Assembly (NCBI RefSeq): GCF_014356525.2 | Contig: NC_052510.1 | Coordinates: forward strand, 16,788,778 to 16,852,777 | DNA from: Nilaparvata lugens | Taxonomy: Eukaryota > Arthropoda > Insecta > Hemiptera > Delphacidae | Direction: 5' to 3' | Length of the DNA: 64,000 nt | Shown: positions 26,228 through 38,125 of the stretch, piece by piece | How positions within the stretch are numbered: position 1 is the first letter of the stretch | How the letters are laid out: each line of letters opens with the position of its first letter | The notes under the pieces: generated by a model | What the model was told of the DNA's origin: nothing | Seen by the model: only the letters and a program-made list of their open reading frames with translations | The model's database searches: none | Program-made: the position numbers and the translations under genes

Positions 26228-27351
26228 CGAGTTGGATCCCAGGCTCAAATCGAAGAGGGGATTGATCCACAATCTTTCTCTGTTAGGTATCAGTGTTACT
26301 AAAGGTAGGGGGAAATTATTGGCAAACATCTATTCACCTGTCAAACATGAAAAAATACTGAATTCTATTTCGAGGATTCAAAATGTTTGATGAATATGAT
26401 CACACTCACCCTATAGCTGCTCATCATAGCTTATCACTCTCCTCCTCAATTTCTAATCCGAATTAATCAGCTCACCCCAAAACATTTTTAGAGACCCATT
26501 TTTTATTAAGATGAATTCGCTTTTATTCCGTAAATATTGATATTTTTATTTTTTCTTCTGAATTCAATTTAAAAATTCCTCTTAAGATTACTTGTTGTCT
26601 TTTCCTGAAGTGTACCATTGTATCCGATCAAAATTGAACCATAAATATTTTTATCGAGATATTTTTATCAATGCAATTGAACATCGAATTGGAGAATTTC
26701 CAATTTTTGGAATCTGGAATCATACAAATGCATCATCATTTACTGATCTAATCCTTCCTAAATGCCACTTCCTGATCACAAACATCACTTCCTGATCTAA
26801 TCCTATATTAATAAAAAGATAATTCATATTTTTATTATGAATCTATAAATGTATTTTGATTTTCGACGGTGGCATAGAGGATTCAATCGATAATCGATCA
26901 GAAACTTCAATGCATATCACTCTCAATATCAGCATTCTGATCCATCATGATATTCTAGAAGGATGAATCAATTATTGAGAGTATTTCAAAATCTTCATCA
27001 AAATGGAATTTAGTGATGAATGAATGTAGGAATGTAAATCTGTAGTGGTGGAATGAAATTTAATTGAATTGATTGATGCACTAGATTTTAGGAGGTGGTG
27101 AAGTGGAGACGATTGTCTGGAATCACTGGAATGAGAACAATGAGCTCTCCTGTTGGAATCCAATAAGCAGTTGGCAGCTTCCATGAGAGAAAAAGCTTCT
27201 GGAACCTGGAACAAGACCGTTACAGAAAAAGAATAGATTCTAACTCTTGATTCTTGGCTTCATAATGTCACAATTTGACAATCGAAATACGGTATATCCA
27301 TATGTCTATAATTTGATAATAATGAGATATTTTTGGACAATTTCTATCTGA

Positions 27352-27439
27352 ATTTGGGAAAGTTTGAGCTTCAAGCCTATTGTTCCTTTCCCAATAATTC
27401 ATAATATTGTATGTATAAATAATATAATAAATAAATAGA
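27352..27439 (+). repeat. LINE 3' UTR-like repeat, copy 2
   Basis: This is the diverged counterpart of 12776-12895: TTTGGGAA, AAGCCTATTGTTCCTTTCCC, then an AT-rich spacer and a tail of AATAAATAAATA. It directly abuts the 3' end of the minus-strand LINE that starts at about 27440, tail against tail. Confidence 0.5.
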
Positions 27440-28790
27440 TCTTCTTCTTCTGGTGCCTATCCGTTACCGAATGTTGGCAATCATTCTAGCAATTAAAACT
27501 TTGTTGACAGCCGCTCTGAAAAGTTCCTGGGTGGACACTGCAAACCACGTTCTCAAGTTCTTCAACCAGGAAATTCGTCTCCTACCAACACCTCTCCTGC
27601 CAATAACTTTACGCTGTAGTACACATCTTAACAACTGATATTTAGTTCCATCCCTCATAATGTGACCCAGATACTCCAATTTTCGTCTCTTGACAGTGTA
27701 CATTATCTCTGTCTTCTTATTGAGTTGTTGAAGAACCCTGTTGTTGGAAATTTTGTCCATCCATGATATTTTCAGGATTCGTCTGTTGGTCTGTAGGTCC
27801 ACATCTCGAACGCTTCAAGTTTAATTTATTGTTGTTTCAGTCAGGGTCTAAGACTCAACTCCATATAACAAAATGGAAAATATATAACAACGGAGGAGTC
27901 TAATTCTCAGTTCAAGGGTCAAATTATGCGACTTGAATACTTTTGACATGATTTTGAATGCCGCTCTCGCCTTTTCAATCCGAGCCCTCACCTCCTGAGA
28001 ATGGTCCCACTGCTCATTCAAAACTGTACCCAGGTAAATATTATGTTGGCACTCTCTCCACTACCCTAACATCAATAGTAAAATGCATATTGTTAACTTT
28101 CTCTTTACTAATTATCATTGTCTTTGTTTTGTTAATGTTGACTTCCAGACCATATTTTTTACTAACTTCAGCGACTTTGTCCATTAGCAGTTGAAGTCCT
28201 TGCGGGGTGTCGGCAAAAATTACTGTATCATCCTTATACCTGAAACTGTTGAATCTCTCTCCATTCAATAGTAAGCCGGCCTCTAAGTATTCCAAGGCTT
28301 CTTGGAAAATTGCCTGTGAGTACAAGTTGAATATTAGCGGAAATAATATACAACCCTGCCGTACTCCTAGGACAATTTTAACTTCTTCTATTTTCTCATT
28401 GTTGACTCTAACAGATGCCGACTGATTCCAATACATTTTAATTAAACGCAAATCCTTACCATCAATTCCGCTATCCCGCAGGACCTCCATTATTTTATTA
28501 TGCTGAACTCTGTCAAATGCTTTTTGACAATCGATGAAGCAGGCATATATATTGCAGTTCATGTCGCGGCAGCGTTGGAAAAGGACCTGTATACCAAAAA
28601 GCGCATCTCTAGTTCCCAGTCCTTTCATGAAGCCAAACTGTGTAGGTTATACTAGATCCTAACAGATTTTAAACAGTCTACGATGAATAATCTTCAAAAA
28701 TATTTTCAACAAGTGGCTCATGAGGCTGATAGTTCTATAATCACTGCACTTCTTGGCACCCTGTTTTTTGGTACTATTTATAAATAAATA
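27440..28790 (-). pseudogene. Dead RTE-type LINE: reverse transcriptase and C-terminal domain
   Basis: On the minus strand, translation from about 28775 gives GAKKCSDYRTISLMSHLLKI and, after two in-frame stops (near 28655-28670), the uninterrupted frame 28628-28041. This carries the reverse transcriptase core: FIDCQKAFDRVQH (the first catalytic aspartate region), GVRQGCILFPLIFNLY, and FRYKDDTVIFAD. The last is the FxxDD box; the usual A/V before DD is K here, so the box is damaged. A frameshift near 28040 and further stops separate it from the C-terminus (LGTVLNEQWDHSQEVRARIE, ILLYGVES, then LKISWMDKISNNRVLQQLNK) that ends at 27464. The 3' end near 27440 carries GAAGAAG repeats on the minus strand. 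The order of motifs resembles RTE-clade elements; the endonuclease is missing. It is a 5'-truncated, inactive copy. Confidence 0.88.
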
Positions 28791-29339
28791 TTGAATTAAT
28801 ATTATTATTGTTGGTCTGCAACCATTTCAAGTAACAGAAGTATTACAAATATATTATTTTTTACTTCAAAGTATGCTTCATATTTAGAGTTTCCAATCAC
28901 ACAAATGTAGCTATCTTTGTGAAATTTTCAAGATCACTAACCACTCTGAAGAGCACCAAATATCAGCAGAATGTCTATCACTTGATTTCAATCCAGTTTA
29001 CTGAAAATGAAAATAGATCCTATGATATTTTTTAATAGAAATGTGAGTTTACATTGATATGGTACTATTATACCGGGAACAACAATAATTTATCTGACCT
29101 TTGAACTCTTTAATAACAGTTGACAGTTAACCACCTTAACCTCCATTATTTATTTGGTGATATTAATGTTGTAATGTTAACCAAAAATTGGCAATTTATT
29201 CATTACAATATCATCTCCTTCACCACGTAGGAAGAAACTAAACAATATTTAATGTATTGCAGCTTCCATATAATTGATAAATTATTATAATGAGTTGGCC
29301 GGGTGATTTTGCAAAACGCTGCGTCGTCACCCACCAAGC

Positions 29340-29411
29340 GCCTCTTTAGCTCAGTGGCAGAGCGCTGGTCTTGTAAACCAGCGGTCGTGAGTTCGATCCT
29401 CACAGGAGGCA
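29340..29411 (+). tRNA. tRNA-Thr (anticodon UGU)
   Basis: A full cloverleaf is visible. The acceptor stem GCCTCTT pairs with AGGAGGC (one G-U), followed by discriminator A. The D arm contains TAGCTCAGTGGCAGAG (A box). The anticodon stem CTGGT/ACCAG encloses loop CTTGTAA with anticodon TGT at 29372-29374. The T arm GTGAG-TTCGATC-CTCAC contains the B box. There is no intron and no encoded CCA, as expected for a nuclear tRNA gene. A TTTT follows within about 10 nt, consistent with Pol III termination. The gene lies alone among repeats, and nothing in the stems suggests a pseudogene. Confidence 0.95.
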
Positions 29412-29481
29412 CAAATTTTGCACTTTTATTTCTTCACTTTTGAACTCAATTTAATCTCTTCAAGGATTTTTATCAGTAAAA

Positions 29482-29600
29482 TACTAGCTGGCCCGGCGAA
29501 CTTCGTACCGCCAAATAGTTGATGCATCTCGTGACAAACTTTAGCTGGATGCACACCTCAAAATCTATAACCCATACTCAAATCCTCAAATTCAGACCAT
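29482..29600 (+). repeat. Dispersed-element 5' end (ACTAGCTGGCCCGGCGAA type)
   Basis: The block ACTAGCTGGCCCGGCGAACT at 29483-29502 followed by TCGTACCGCC resembles the start of a repeat family that I remember from many insect genomes, whose other end is usually a (GAGT/CAGT)n run and a TATATATAGATA tail. Such an end does occur at 31390-31555. Whether the two belong to one interrupted insertion is unproven. Confidence 0.45.
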
Positions 29601-29604
29601 TCTA

Positions 29605-30380
29605 TTATTGACCAAACGTAGTGAGGTCTATGTTTCAACTCGATTTGCTTTTGTCTATCTGCATGTAACACGATTACGGCCAAACGCGTTGATAGAATTC
29701 GATGATATTTGGCAGGAATATTCCTCTTTCAACTGCGCGTCGATGTATACACAAGGTTTTTTGAAATTTTGCATTTTAAGGATGATATGGATATGGAAAG
29801 AAAAGGAATTCCTCCATACTCCGATATCACTAATATCATCTACTTTGAAGATAGGATCAATCAGACTTTAGAATTATTCATAATCAATCAGCTGACAAGT
29901 GGATTATTCATTGCATGCATTACACAGATGTCTGGCCGTTCTATTTCTATAACGTAGGATTTCAATATTTTTTATGATGCGCGCCATCAGTATCAATACT
30001 CTCACATTTGAAAAACAAATTTAATAGGTGATTGAAAACAAAATAGAAAATGATTGAATGAGCTGAATAATGATGAAGAAATAATAATACTCTTGATTGA
30101 AAAAAATAATTTTAAAATAGATGAGGAATATTTTTATCAGATGGAAAGATTATCACGAAACTGGATAAATTATCATATGGGATACAAATTCAAATGTGAA
30201 CTGAGTTTATTAACATAAGTAAGATTTTGATCTTGGAGAAAACAATAACAGTTTTTAAGAGTAAATTACGATTCATCTGTGAATTATTGTGATTCAACTG
30301 AATCAACTAGAACGGGTGACATCAGATACTTGTGGATGAGAAAACTGCGTGAAGTCTACTGTTCACAGAACTACTAGTAT
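29605..30380 (+). repeat. Dispersed repeat, copy 1 (shared with 57751)
   Basis: This copy begins TTATTGACCAAACGTAGTGA, contains CTGCGCGTCGATGTATACAC and AAGGTTTTTTGAAATTTTGC, and ends GTCTACTGTTCACAGAACTA-CTAGTAT. The same blocks in the same order appear at 57751-58121, where the interior is shorter. Both ends carry a GTGAGGTCTA/GTGAAGTCTA motif as a short terminal direct repeat. No coding capacity is evident; the frame at 29608-29871 is only a shadow of the repeat. The element class is unknown to me. Confidence 0.8.
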
Positions 30381-30874
30381 ATCAGGCTGTGGAAAAAAAT
30401 ATCACTCGGGTTTTGTGAAACTTATTGTAATGGCTTTAGCTTTTGATTCCTATACTAGAAAAAATTGATTTAATAAAGTGGTGTAATGTTTTGACCATGA
30501 CTTAACATGTTTATTATTGTTCTATCAAAATATATTTTGATGAGAGCAATAGAGGGTATCATGATTTTCTGAATGTTATCAACTAGATGAGAATCAGCTT
30601 TCAAAACAATTTTGAAATTGGTAGTATGTCTCAGATGAAATCTTTCCATTAAATCTTCTCACAAAATATAGACGAAGTTAAATTATCATTTGCTTACTTC
30701 TTAATTCGAGTTGTATTAATCTCAAACACACATGAATCATTGATTCGGATAAATGCTTGAATTATTAATTATCTTTGAATATAGCATAATATACCATTTT
30801 TTCGTTGAATATATTCCTTCAATGGGATTTTGGTATGGTAATTATTTATTTACTATCGATCAAAATTATGTTAT

Positions 30875-31077
30875 ACTAGCCGTCAGGCTCGCTTCGCTCG
30901 CCATATCCGTCTGGCCAGGGGGCTCCGCCCCCTGGACCCCCGGCTGGATCGTCCAAGAATGAGATCAGCATTTTCCATTTGTGCATTTTTATCATATGTT
31001 AGAACAATCCAGTCGGGGGTCCAGACTAAACGTCTGGCTAAACGGATATGGCGAGCGAAGCGAGCCTGACGGCTAGT
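30875..31077. mobile_element. Short element with long inverted arms (MITE-like)
   Basis: ACTAGCCGTCAGGCTCGCTT at 30875 continues CGCTCGCCATATCCGT and is exactly complemented at 31041-31077, giving about 37 bp of perfect inverted repeat. Beyond this the arms still match imperfectly through a CCAG...CTGGACCCCCGGCTGGAT segment (about 75 bp per arm). The arms enclose about 50 bp of AT-rich spacer. The left arm also contains its own GC-rich mini-hairpin, CCAGGGGGCTCCGCCCCCTGG. Flanks are AT-rich (TTAT / AATA), so a TA target site is possible but not certain. Confidence 0.8.
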
Positions 31078-31389
31078 AATATAATATTCCCAGGATTGAA
31101 GTAGCAGTGCCCAATCAATTTTTCCGCGATAAATGCATTTAAATCTTCAACTTGGTGCCAACCTAACAAAGTCAACTCAACTTAATGCCAAAACCTGACA
31201 AAATTATTAATTTAGTTGCCAGTTAACAACTGCTTCGAAGAGGTACTCTATCTAGATTATAGTTCTATAGTAACATATGATATGGAAATTTCAATTATAA
31301 TTAAGAGATTGGGAGAAGAAGAATATACGTGCTAAAATACGAACTTTAAACCTTTAAACACAACCCTTAGAGTTAAAATATTGCCAAAA

Positions 31390-31555
31390 GATTTCTTAGT
31401 GCGCCTCTAAAGGGCCAACTGAACATACCTACCAAATTTGAACGTTTTTGGTCCGGTAGATTTTTAGTTATGCGAGTGAGTGAGTGAGTCAGTCAGTCAG
31501 TCAGTCAGTCAGTCAGTGAGTAAGTGCCATTTCGCTTTTATATATATAGATATAA
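31390..31555 (+). repeat. Dispersed-element 3' end with (GAGT)n(CAGT)n
   Basis: AAGGGCCAACTGAACATACC is followed by ACCAAATTTGAACG and TTTTTGGTCCGGTAGATTTT, then (GAGT)n at about 31474-31487 and (CAGT)n at about 31488-31519, ending in TTTCGCTTTTATATATATAG. This ending resembles a repeat family common in insects. It could be the partner of the 5' end at 29482. Confidence 0.55.
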
Positions 31556-31559
31556 AGTC

Positions 31560-32550
31560 AAGAAAATTTGAACAGATTCATTATATCTCTGAATTTATCA
31601 AAATATTGATTTCCACTTGAAAATTTTGTCAACATACAACAAAAGAAACATACGACAAAAAATTGGCATTTGCACATACTAAGTTTGAAATAAATTTGGT
31701 CAGATTTCATTCAGACAGACTCTCGCACTCTTCTGAAATGATGCTAATCATTACTAACCTCAGCAGACAATATGTATATTTCATAAACAAAAGAAAGTTG
31801 TGAACTTTTTAATACTGCTAGTCATTCAAGGAACAAGGGCAAGAATATTAACACCGGTGCCCTCATCTCGTTTTATGCGGAAGCAATAAATTATCGAATG
31901 GAGTGTACAAGCTTACCCGGTGGAGAACTTATTGTGCCTCGCAATCTAAATTATCTACAATCTTCCGCAAAATGAAGACTTCTAAACAAGATATTTCAAG
32001 ACCTTCATTCACAGTAATAAGCTCAGACGACATGAGGACTTATCAGAAATTAAATCAGGCAAAAGAGCAACCTTGCCTCGGGAAGCTTTTACTTTTTGAT
32101 AGGATTAAGTCCGGCTTTGCTAAAATCCAACTTTGTATCTCAGTTAATTCCGACTAATCGTCTCCGTTGAGTAGATTGGATGATTCTGTTGGAATAACAT
32201 TGTTTTGGCCGAAGTGAGATGATATTGTACTGTGACTGAGATTAAATAGTTTCAGCCGAAGTAAATTTTCTTGAGCTATTCAGATCAAAATTCAAATTGG
32301 ATTCAGGAGACAGACTGAAGCTTCAATAATAATATCATCATAATATAATAAGTATCATAATATGAATATTATGATGAATTATTTGGGACTAGTGATTAAA
32401 AAGAATCCAAAGAATGAGGCACAGCTTTCTAATAATTAATAATTCTAACTCTATTATTGCAATTATATTAATAAATTTAATTTTCAATGGAAGGCTTGGG
32501 CAAAATATGGCAAGGATGCAAGCTTTGATGGCTAAGAGTATGCGACTTAT
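31560..32550. other. Unassigned AT-rich sequence
   Basis: No gene, RNA or repeat boundary that I can support. The 84-codon frame at 31903-32157 begins without a recognisable context and matches no family known to me. Confidence 0.3.
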
Positions 32551-32553
32551 CAT

Positions 32554-33115
32554 GCTTCTTCTTCTTCTTCTTCTTCTTTCATTCAAGGTTTAGGCTCTTG
32601 CCTACTCCGACACACAACAATATATTATTATTTTTATTTATTTCTATCTATCACAGTACACTATTCAAAAATTGAAATAATTTTTTTGTCAGTTATCCAT
32701 CTTTTATATTTTTTGCCATTTTTTCCGAGGTCTACCTATATCTCCTTTTCCTATTGGGTGGTAATTTAGAATTTTCAAGTGAATCATTTCTATTGGAATT
32801 ATGTTGACATGCTCCCTCCACTGGTTGCGATATGATACCGTATAACTTTTTCATTCATGTGAAGGCACCCAGCTCTTGTCTTATATATTCCTTCCTTATA
32901 TGGTCCCGGAAGTCACAGCCCTTTGTCCTGTGAAGGAATCTTATTTCTGCTGCCTAAACCCTGCTCTGTAGACGTTTTGTTGTGACCCATGATTCACTTC
33001 CATATAAAAGAACAGTGGCAGCCATCACTCTGTAGAACTTAATGAGTGTTTCTTTCATCGCTCTCTTGTTGAGGGGCCTGCTGATTGGAATCTTATTATG
33101 CTAATTGCGAAAAAT
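32554..33115 (-). pseudogene. LINE C-terminal remnant, minus strand
   Basis: On the minus strand, from about 33060, one frame reads MKETLIKFYRVMAATVLLYG then SESWVTTKRLQSRV, a stop, AAEIRFLHRTKGCDFRDHIR, KEYIRQELGAFT, a stop, and MKKLYGIISQPVEGACQ. The LLYGSESW block followed by an AEIRFLRRTKG-like and I..EL segment is typical of the region downstream of the reverse transcriptase in RTE-like and related LINEs. The 3' end is marked by (CTT)n on the plus strand at 32554-32578, meaning (AAG)n on the element's strand. At least two in-frame stops show it is dead, and the catalytic domains are missing. Confidence 0.72.
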
Positions 33116-34030
33116 TCACTCTATCATGGCAACATTCAGACAACTTGAATACTATACAGTTTCTTTCTATACCTCCTGGCTTCTTATCAGGAAGTTGGGT
33201 TGAAACAGATCTTCTTCACGAGATAGAGAGTGATAGATTCGAAGAAAAGAAAGGAAGTTGAGAATGCTTCTGATCTTTAGCAAGTTTATTCATGACTACT
33301 TCCAATAAAAATCAAATATCTAATGTATTCGATATCAATATATCAATATAATGTATTCGCACATGATTAGTAGTTATACCTGCTTTTGTATATGATTTAT
33401 TCATCATAGCAAACTACAGTACACACAATCTCGATTCATCTTCCACATTATTATATTTGTCTTTGTATATATATACACCGTCACAATTCATCTATTTTTT
33501 TCAAATTAGAATACTGAAACCTTAGGTCATGTCACTGTAACAGATACTGATGCTTAACAATGTTTAGCTAGGTCACTAGAGTTTCCTACCAGCCACAATA
33601 ACAAAGTCATTTTCAGCGCTCTATCAATGGTAGAAATTAATTTTTATAACCGTTTAACTGTTGAGTGATAAAAATGGCGACCTTCATTTTCAGAGAAAGC
33701 TAGACATAGCGTTACAGACTGCATTATGCTTAGTCTGTATGAATGCAGCACCTTGAAAAGTGCATTTTATTATCACTTGCAGTCTTGCGGTTTTGTATCT
33801 TCCAATCTGTCCGAATATTGACGACTTAGTCAAGGTGAATAATAAAATTTTAATTACTGTGCAATGGTTATTTCTATGATTATTTGTTGCAAAAATGAGT
33901 CTTGAACAGTATGCGAATATTGAAAACAATAACTTTAGTGGCCTACTTCATGACTTTGGTTGTCATTCAATGGATGGAGGTCTCGTCTTCATGGAGGCTA
34001 CCCAACAGCCAACACAGGGTCATTGGTGAA

Positions 34031-34495
34031 TGTGAATGATTTACTTGGCTAAAATATGATTTAAACATGACGACTGATTCCAACCATCTTCAGTTACCTT
34101 CTCAACTTTCGTACCGGAAAAATGAATATATTGATTTTGGTGATTTTACCAAGGATACTTGGTAGTTTTACATGGAAAAAATGTGAATGTGAATGATTTA
34201 CTTGGCTGAAATAAGATTTAAACATGACGACTGATTCCAACCATCTTCAGTTACCTTCTCAACTTTCGCACCGGAAAAATGAATATATCGATTTCTGTGA
34301 TTTTACTAAGGATACTTGGTAGTTTTACATGGAAAAAATGTGAATGTTAATGATTTACTTGGCTGAAATATGATTCAAACATGACGACTGATTCCAACCA
34401 TCTTCAATTACCTTCTCAACTTTCGTACCAGAAGAATGAATACATCGATTTTTGCAATTTTACTAAGGATACTCGGTAGTTTCACATGGCAGAAA
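34031..34495. repeat. Tandem repeat, 157-bp unit, three copies
   Basis: Units begin at 34031, 34188 and 34345 with TGTGAATGATTTACTTGGCT (third copy TGTTAATGA...). Each contains AACATGACGACTGATTCCAA, CCATCTTCA, CTTCTCAACTTTCG and AAGGATAC, and ends GTAGTTTTACATGG. The spacing is exactly 157 bp both times. Differences are single-base changes, so this is a young satellite-like array. There is no coding frame. Confidence 0.92.
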
Positions 34496-34499
34496 ATAA

Positions 34500-37145
34500 A
34501 AATATTATACATGCTCTGAGCAAAACGATATACAGATATCAGATACATATCTATACTAGTATACAGTATCTCTACTAGATACTAGAAACCTTATTATATT
34601 GGAGGGAAATTCCATAACAAGCTATCTGGTTTTCTAAAAAGTATTGACGATATGAAAAATTTAAAAGAAGTTTTGAAAAAGGATTCAGTTGATAAAGCTC
34701 TGTATAGGGTACAAGTTCCTCTCAGTGTAAGAATGAGCGTAACTTAAGTGAGAACGAAACTTTTATTTGTAGTATGAAACACTGAAATAACAATATAATA
34801 CACATACCACAGTTATCAGCCAAGTCTGCGCATCGATAAAGTACTACTGCTAAATAGATAAAGAATTAGTTGAGAGGTATGAATTACTACAATAGGCCTA
34901 GCAAGTTTAACAAGAGGTTCACGGGGTATTGAAGAGAAAAAGGTTGAAATTGTAGCGGCGTAAGGACAGCCGACGTTTTTCTCGTTACCAAACCATTTAA
35001 AAAAATTCAATTATATTCTTCTGAGAATGCAATATATTTTTTAATTGGTGCTTATTTTTCGCATAGTCATGCTGTATGATAAAACCTACAAATACTTTCA
35101 ATAATCACCAAACATCTTAGACATAAATTTTGCAAGGCTTCTCACGGTCTGATTTCCCAATTATTATTTTGCTTCTTACGTAAGGGTGATTTCTTGTTAA
35201 TGAGATATAGTTGGAAAAAATGTAAACTAGGTTCAAAAACTACTGTCTCCACTTAGAGGGTGGAGGAGTGAGAGGAAATCGGGAGCGTCTCTGATAACGC
35301 CAAACTGTACTCCGTAAACAGCTACTTAACCTAGATACTGCAGTTTCTTCAAGATAAAAACTAATTTCTTGATACGCATTGGATGGAATGTCATGAGCAC
35401 GACTTTACGTAACTCTGTCCTTGACATACAGCTGCATTCTATGAATCGATGTACAACGAACTCATTCTATAATTCAACGTTTATTCGATCATTATATTAT
35501 ATTAATTTATTGACTTACATATCAAACTACAGTAATAATTATTCCCATCTACAGAATCACAAGTAGTATGATATACAGTGAAAGATTTTACTCAATTATT
35601 CTCATCATTGATCGTTTTGAGGCACCTGAACCATTTTCGTATTTTAGTCCTGTTGGGTCAAATGTGTATGTTTTGCATGAATCCATCAAACTTCCAAGTT
35701 ATAACTACAAATTGCAAAATTATAAATTACTGAAATACTAAAGACTAAAGCATAGAATAAATAATAGTTTGATAAAATCTATTTTGGTCAGTAACTATCA
35801 AAATGGTACGCACCTCCACACATATTTGATGATTCTTCCAAAAAATGTATCCATGCAAAAGAAATATTACTTGTTAGATGAAATGAGAAAGACAAAAATC
35901 AGACCATAATTCGAACAGATTGTGTTTCATATAACTTGTTGATAGGTTTCTAAAATCATAATAATTATGTTACATTTTCATATTGTATAATTACTTTTAT
36001 CCTTTTAATTACTTTGTTCATCCTTAACCAATCCACACGGTCATGTCTAAAATAATATACTAATAATTTTCACTCTGTGATGTATGGCGAGGGAATGAAT
36101 ACAGGTAACAGTTACTCAGTTACCGGAATATATGGAAAAGAAAGTAGCCATTGATGAGAAAAGCTCCCAACTATAATCACTCTGTAGGACATGGACCAAC
36201 GAAATTAATCGACCGATTGCCGGTTATCTGTTTGAAGTCTTTTTCTATTCTATTTGATTAAGATAGTGCTGCGAGTATTTGATGAGACGAATAGAAGAAC
36301 AAGAAAAAAGACGAGGAAAGAAAAGAAGCAAGAACAAATGAGAAAGAGAGATCACAAAGAAAAGAAGAAGACGATGAAGAAAATTAAAAATTGGATGAGG
36401 AAGAAGAAGAAGAAGAGAAAGAATGAAAAGAAAATTGACGACTGGCAGCAGCTAATTTCTCGGGTGCGTCAACGTGATGGGATTGAGTTACTGTAGTTGT
36501 CCTAGATTCAGAAATAAATTTGTACTAGGAATTGAGCGTTGATAGCCAGCGTCTCGATGCGATGAAAGGGTGAAGAGGGACGATGATGAGGAAGAGAGAG
36601 AAAGGGAATGCAATGCAATGGAATGAGACAGGGTGATAGGAGAGGGAAAGTAGGAAGTGCACTCCTAACACCCTCCATTGAGCTCAAAAACGTTTTAAAT
36701 GTGTGTGTAATTTCTCAATTATTTTTTAATGGAAGACAGATAATGATTTCATACAATCAATACATCAGTACATCGAAATCCTAGTTTTCCGGAAACCATT
36801 TATCATTTATTGAAAATATAAAATTGTTCATGACGTGAAGAACGAAATTTGACTGGACTAATGTATTTTTATAACTACTGTCAAATTAATCTGTGATAAG
36901 CGATAGATTCATTGATATACATCATGAAGATATGGTATCAAGAAATCAAAATTTGTTAATCTACTATTGTATACAGAACAATGAATTGTAAATTACAATT
37001 TTGTAATGTGATACTATTCAATATTGATTGTATTGAAAATAGCAAGTCAAAATATCGAAAGCTTTATCGCCATATCGTTGTATTGAGCAAACATTGATAG
37101 CTACGATTGTGATTCAGGCATAGAAAGAACTGGGATGTAAAAAGA
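34500..37145. other. Unassigned sequence with a purine-rich patch
   Basis: No supportable gene. 36290-36440 is strongly purine-rich, so the 80-codon frame there is a lysine, arginine and glutamate run of compositional origin. The minus-strand frame at 34816-35010 is not recognisable. Confidence 0.35.
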
Positions 37146-37146
37146 A

Positions 37147-37975
37147 AAATCTGGTGTGGCGCACTCACAAACTTTCCTTGCCGTTATGAAAATTGATCAC
37201 CTGACGCTAGTGTAGTTGTGCATCTCAAGTCTACTATTCAAAGATATGAGACAGCTGGTGATAGGTCAATAACGCTGGAAACACTCGAGGTCTGCTATCT
37301 CTTCGTAGTGAATGATTTAATAGAACCAACAGTTGCCAACAGTTTGCAATTTAATAATCACATTCTCTGGGATTTCAAGCTTATTTTCAATTTTAGGTGG
37401 AAATGTTACTGGAAATTAATTGCAGAGATTTTCATGCTCAATCTTTTCCACTTGGAATTTTTTGTTTAAATTGTATATGAAGGCTGATAATTGAGAATCT
37501 AAAATCAAACTTTTCATAGATGGGGCAACGTTCCTGAAATTTTTACAGATATAGGACTTGTAGCAGTTGATAGAGCTTATCAATGACTATTTCAGGTATG
37601 AATTTGATCAAATTCGTTGGAGCCGTTTTCGAGAAAATCACGAAAAACCCTGTTTTTGACAACATTTTCGCCATTTTTGCCGCCATCTTGGATTGCATTT
37701 GATCGAAATTGTTCGTGTCGGATCTTTATAGTGTAAGAACCTTACGTTCCAAATTTCAAGTCATTCCGTTAACTGGGAGATGAGATATCGTGTACACAGA
37801 CGCACATACACTCATACACACACACACACACTCACATACAGACCAATACCCAAAAACCACTTTTTCGGACTCAGGGGACCTTGAAACGTATAGAAATTTA
37901 GAAATTGGGGTACCTTAATTTTTTTCGGAAAGCAATACTTTCCTTACCTATGGTAATAGGGCAAGGAAAGTAAAA
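37147..37975. mobile_element. Non-autonomous inverted-repeat element with 3' hairpin
   Basis: ACTTTCCTTGCC at 37171-37182 is exactly complemented by GGCAAGGAAAGT at 37960-37971. The right end also forms its own hairpin, TACTTTCCTT...AAGGAAAGTA (37937-37972). The interior holds a (CA)n-rich stretch at about 37800-37850 and the block GGACTCAGGGGACCTTGAAA, which I associate with an abundant hemipteran repeat. The left border may begin slightly earlier, at GGTGTGGCGCACTCACAA. There is no transposase, and the target duplication is not clear. Confidence 0.6.
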
Positions 37976-38052
37976 AGTGATGAATCACACTATTACAGTT
38001 TGAAAAGTGATTAATTATTCAATCTTGTCGCGTCCGAAAATGTAGATATGAA

Positions 38053-38125
38053 GCCCGGATAGCTCAGTCGGTAGAGCATTAGGCTTTTAACCTAAGGGTC
38101 CAGGGTTCAAGTCCCTGTTCGGGCG
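38053..38125 (+). tRNA. tRNA-Lys (anticodon UUU)
   Basis: The cloverleaf is complete: acceptor GCCCGGA with TTCGGGC and discriminator G; D arm TAGCTCAGTCGGTAGAGC (A box); anticodon stem TTAGG/CCTAA with loop CTTTTAA, anticodon TTT at 38086-38088; T arm CAGGG-TTCAAGT-CCCTG (B box). There is no intron. A TTTTT run about 6 nt downstream fits Pol III termination. The gene starts about 80 bp after the repeat element that ends near 37975. Confidence 0.95.

Noticed and set aside
37585..37600. TATTTCAG|GTATGA, another AG|GT junction
   Set aside because: It lies inside a dispersed transposon and both splice signals are weak.
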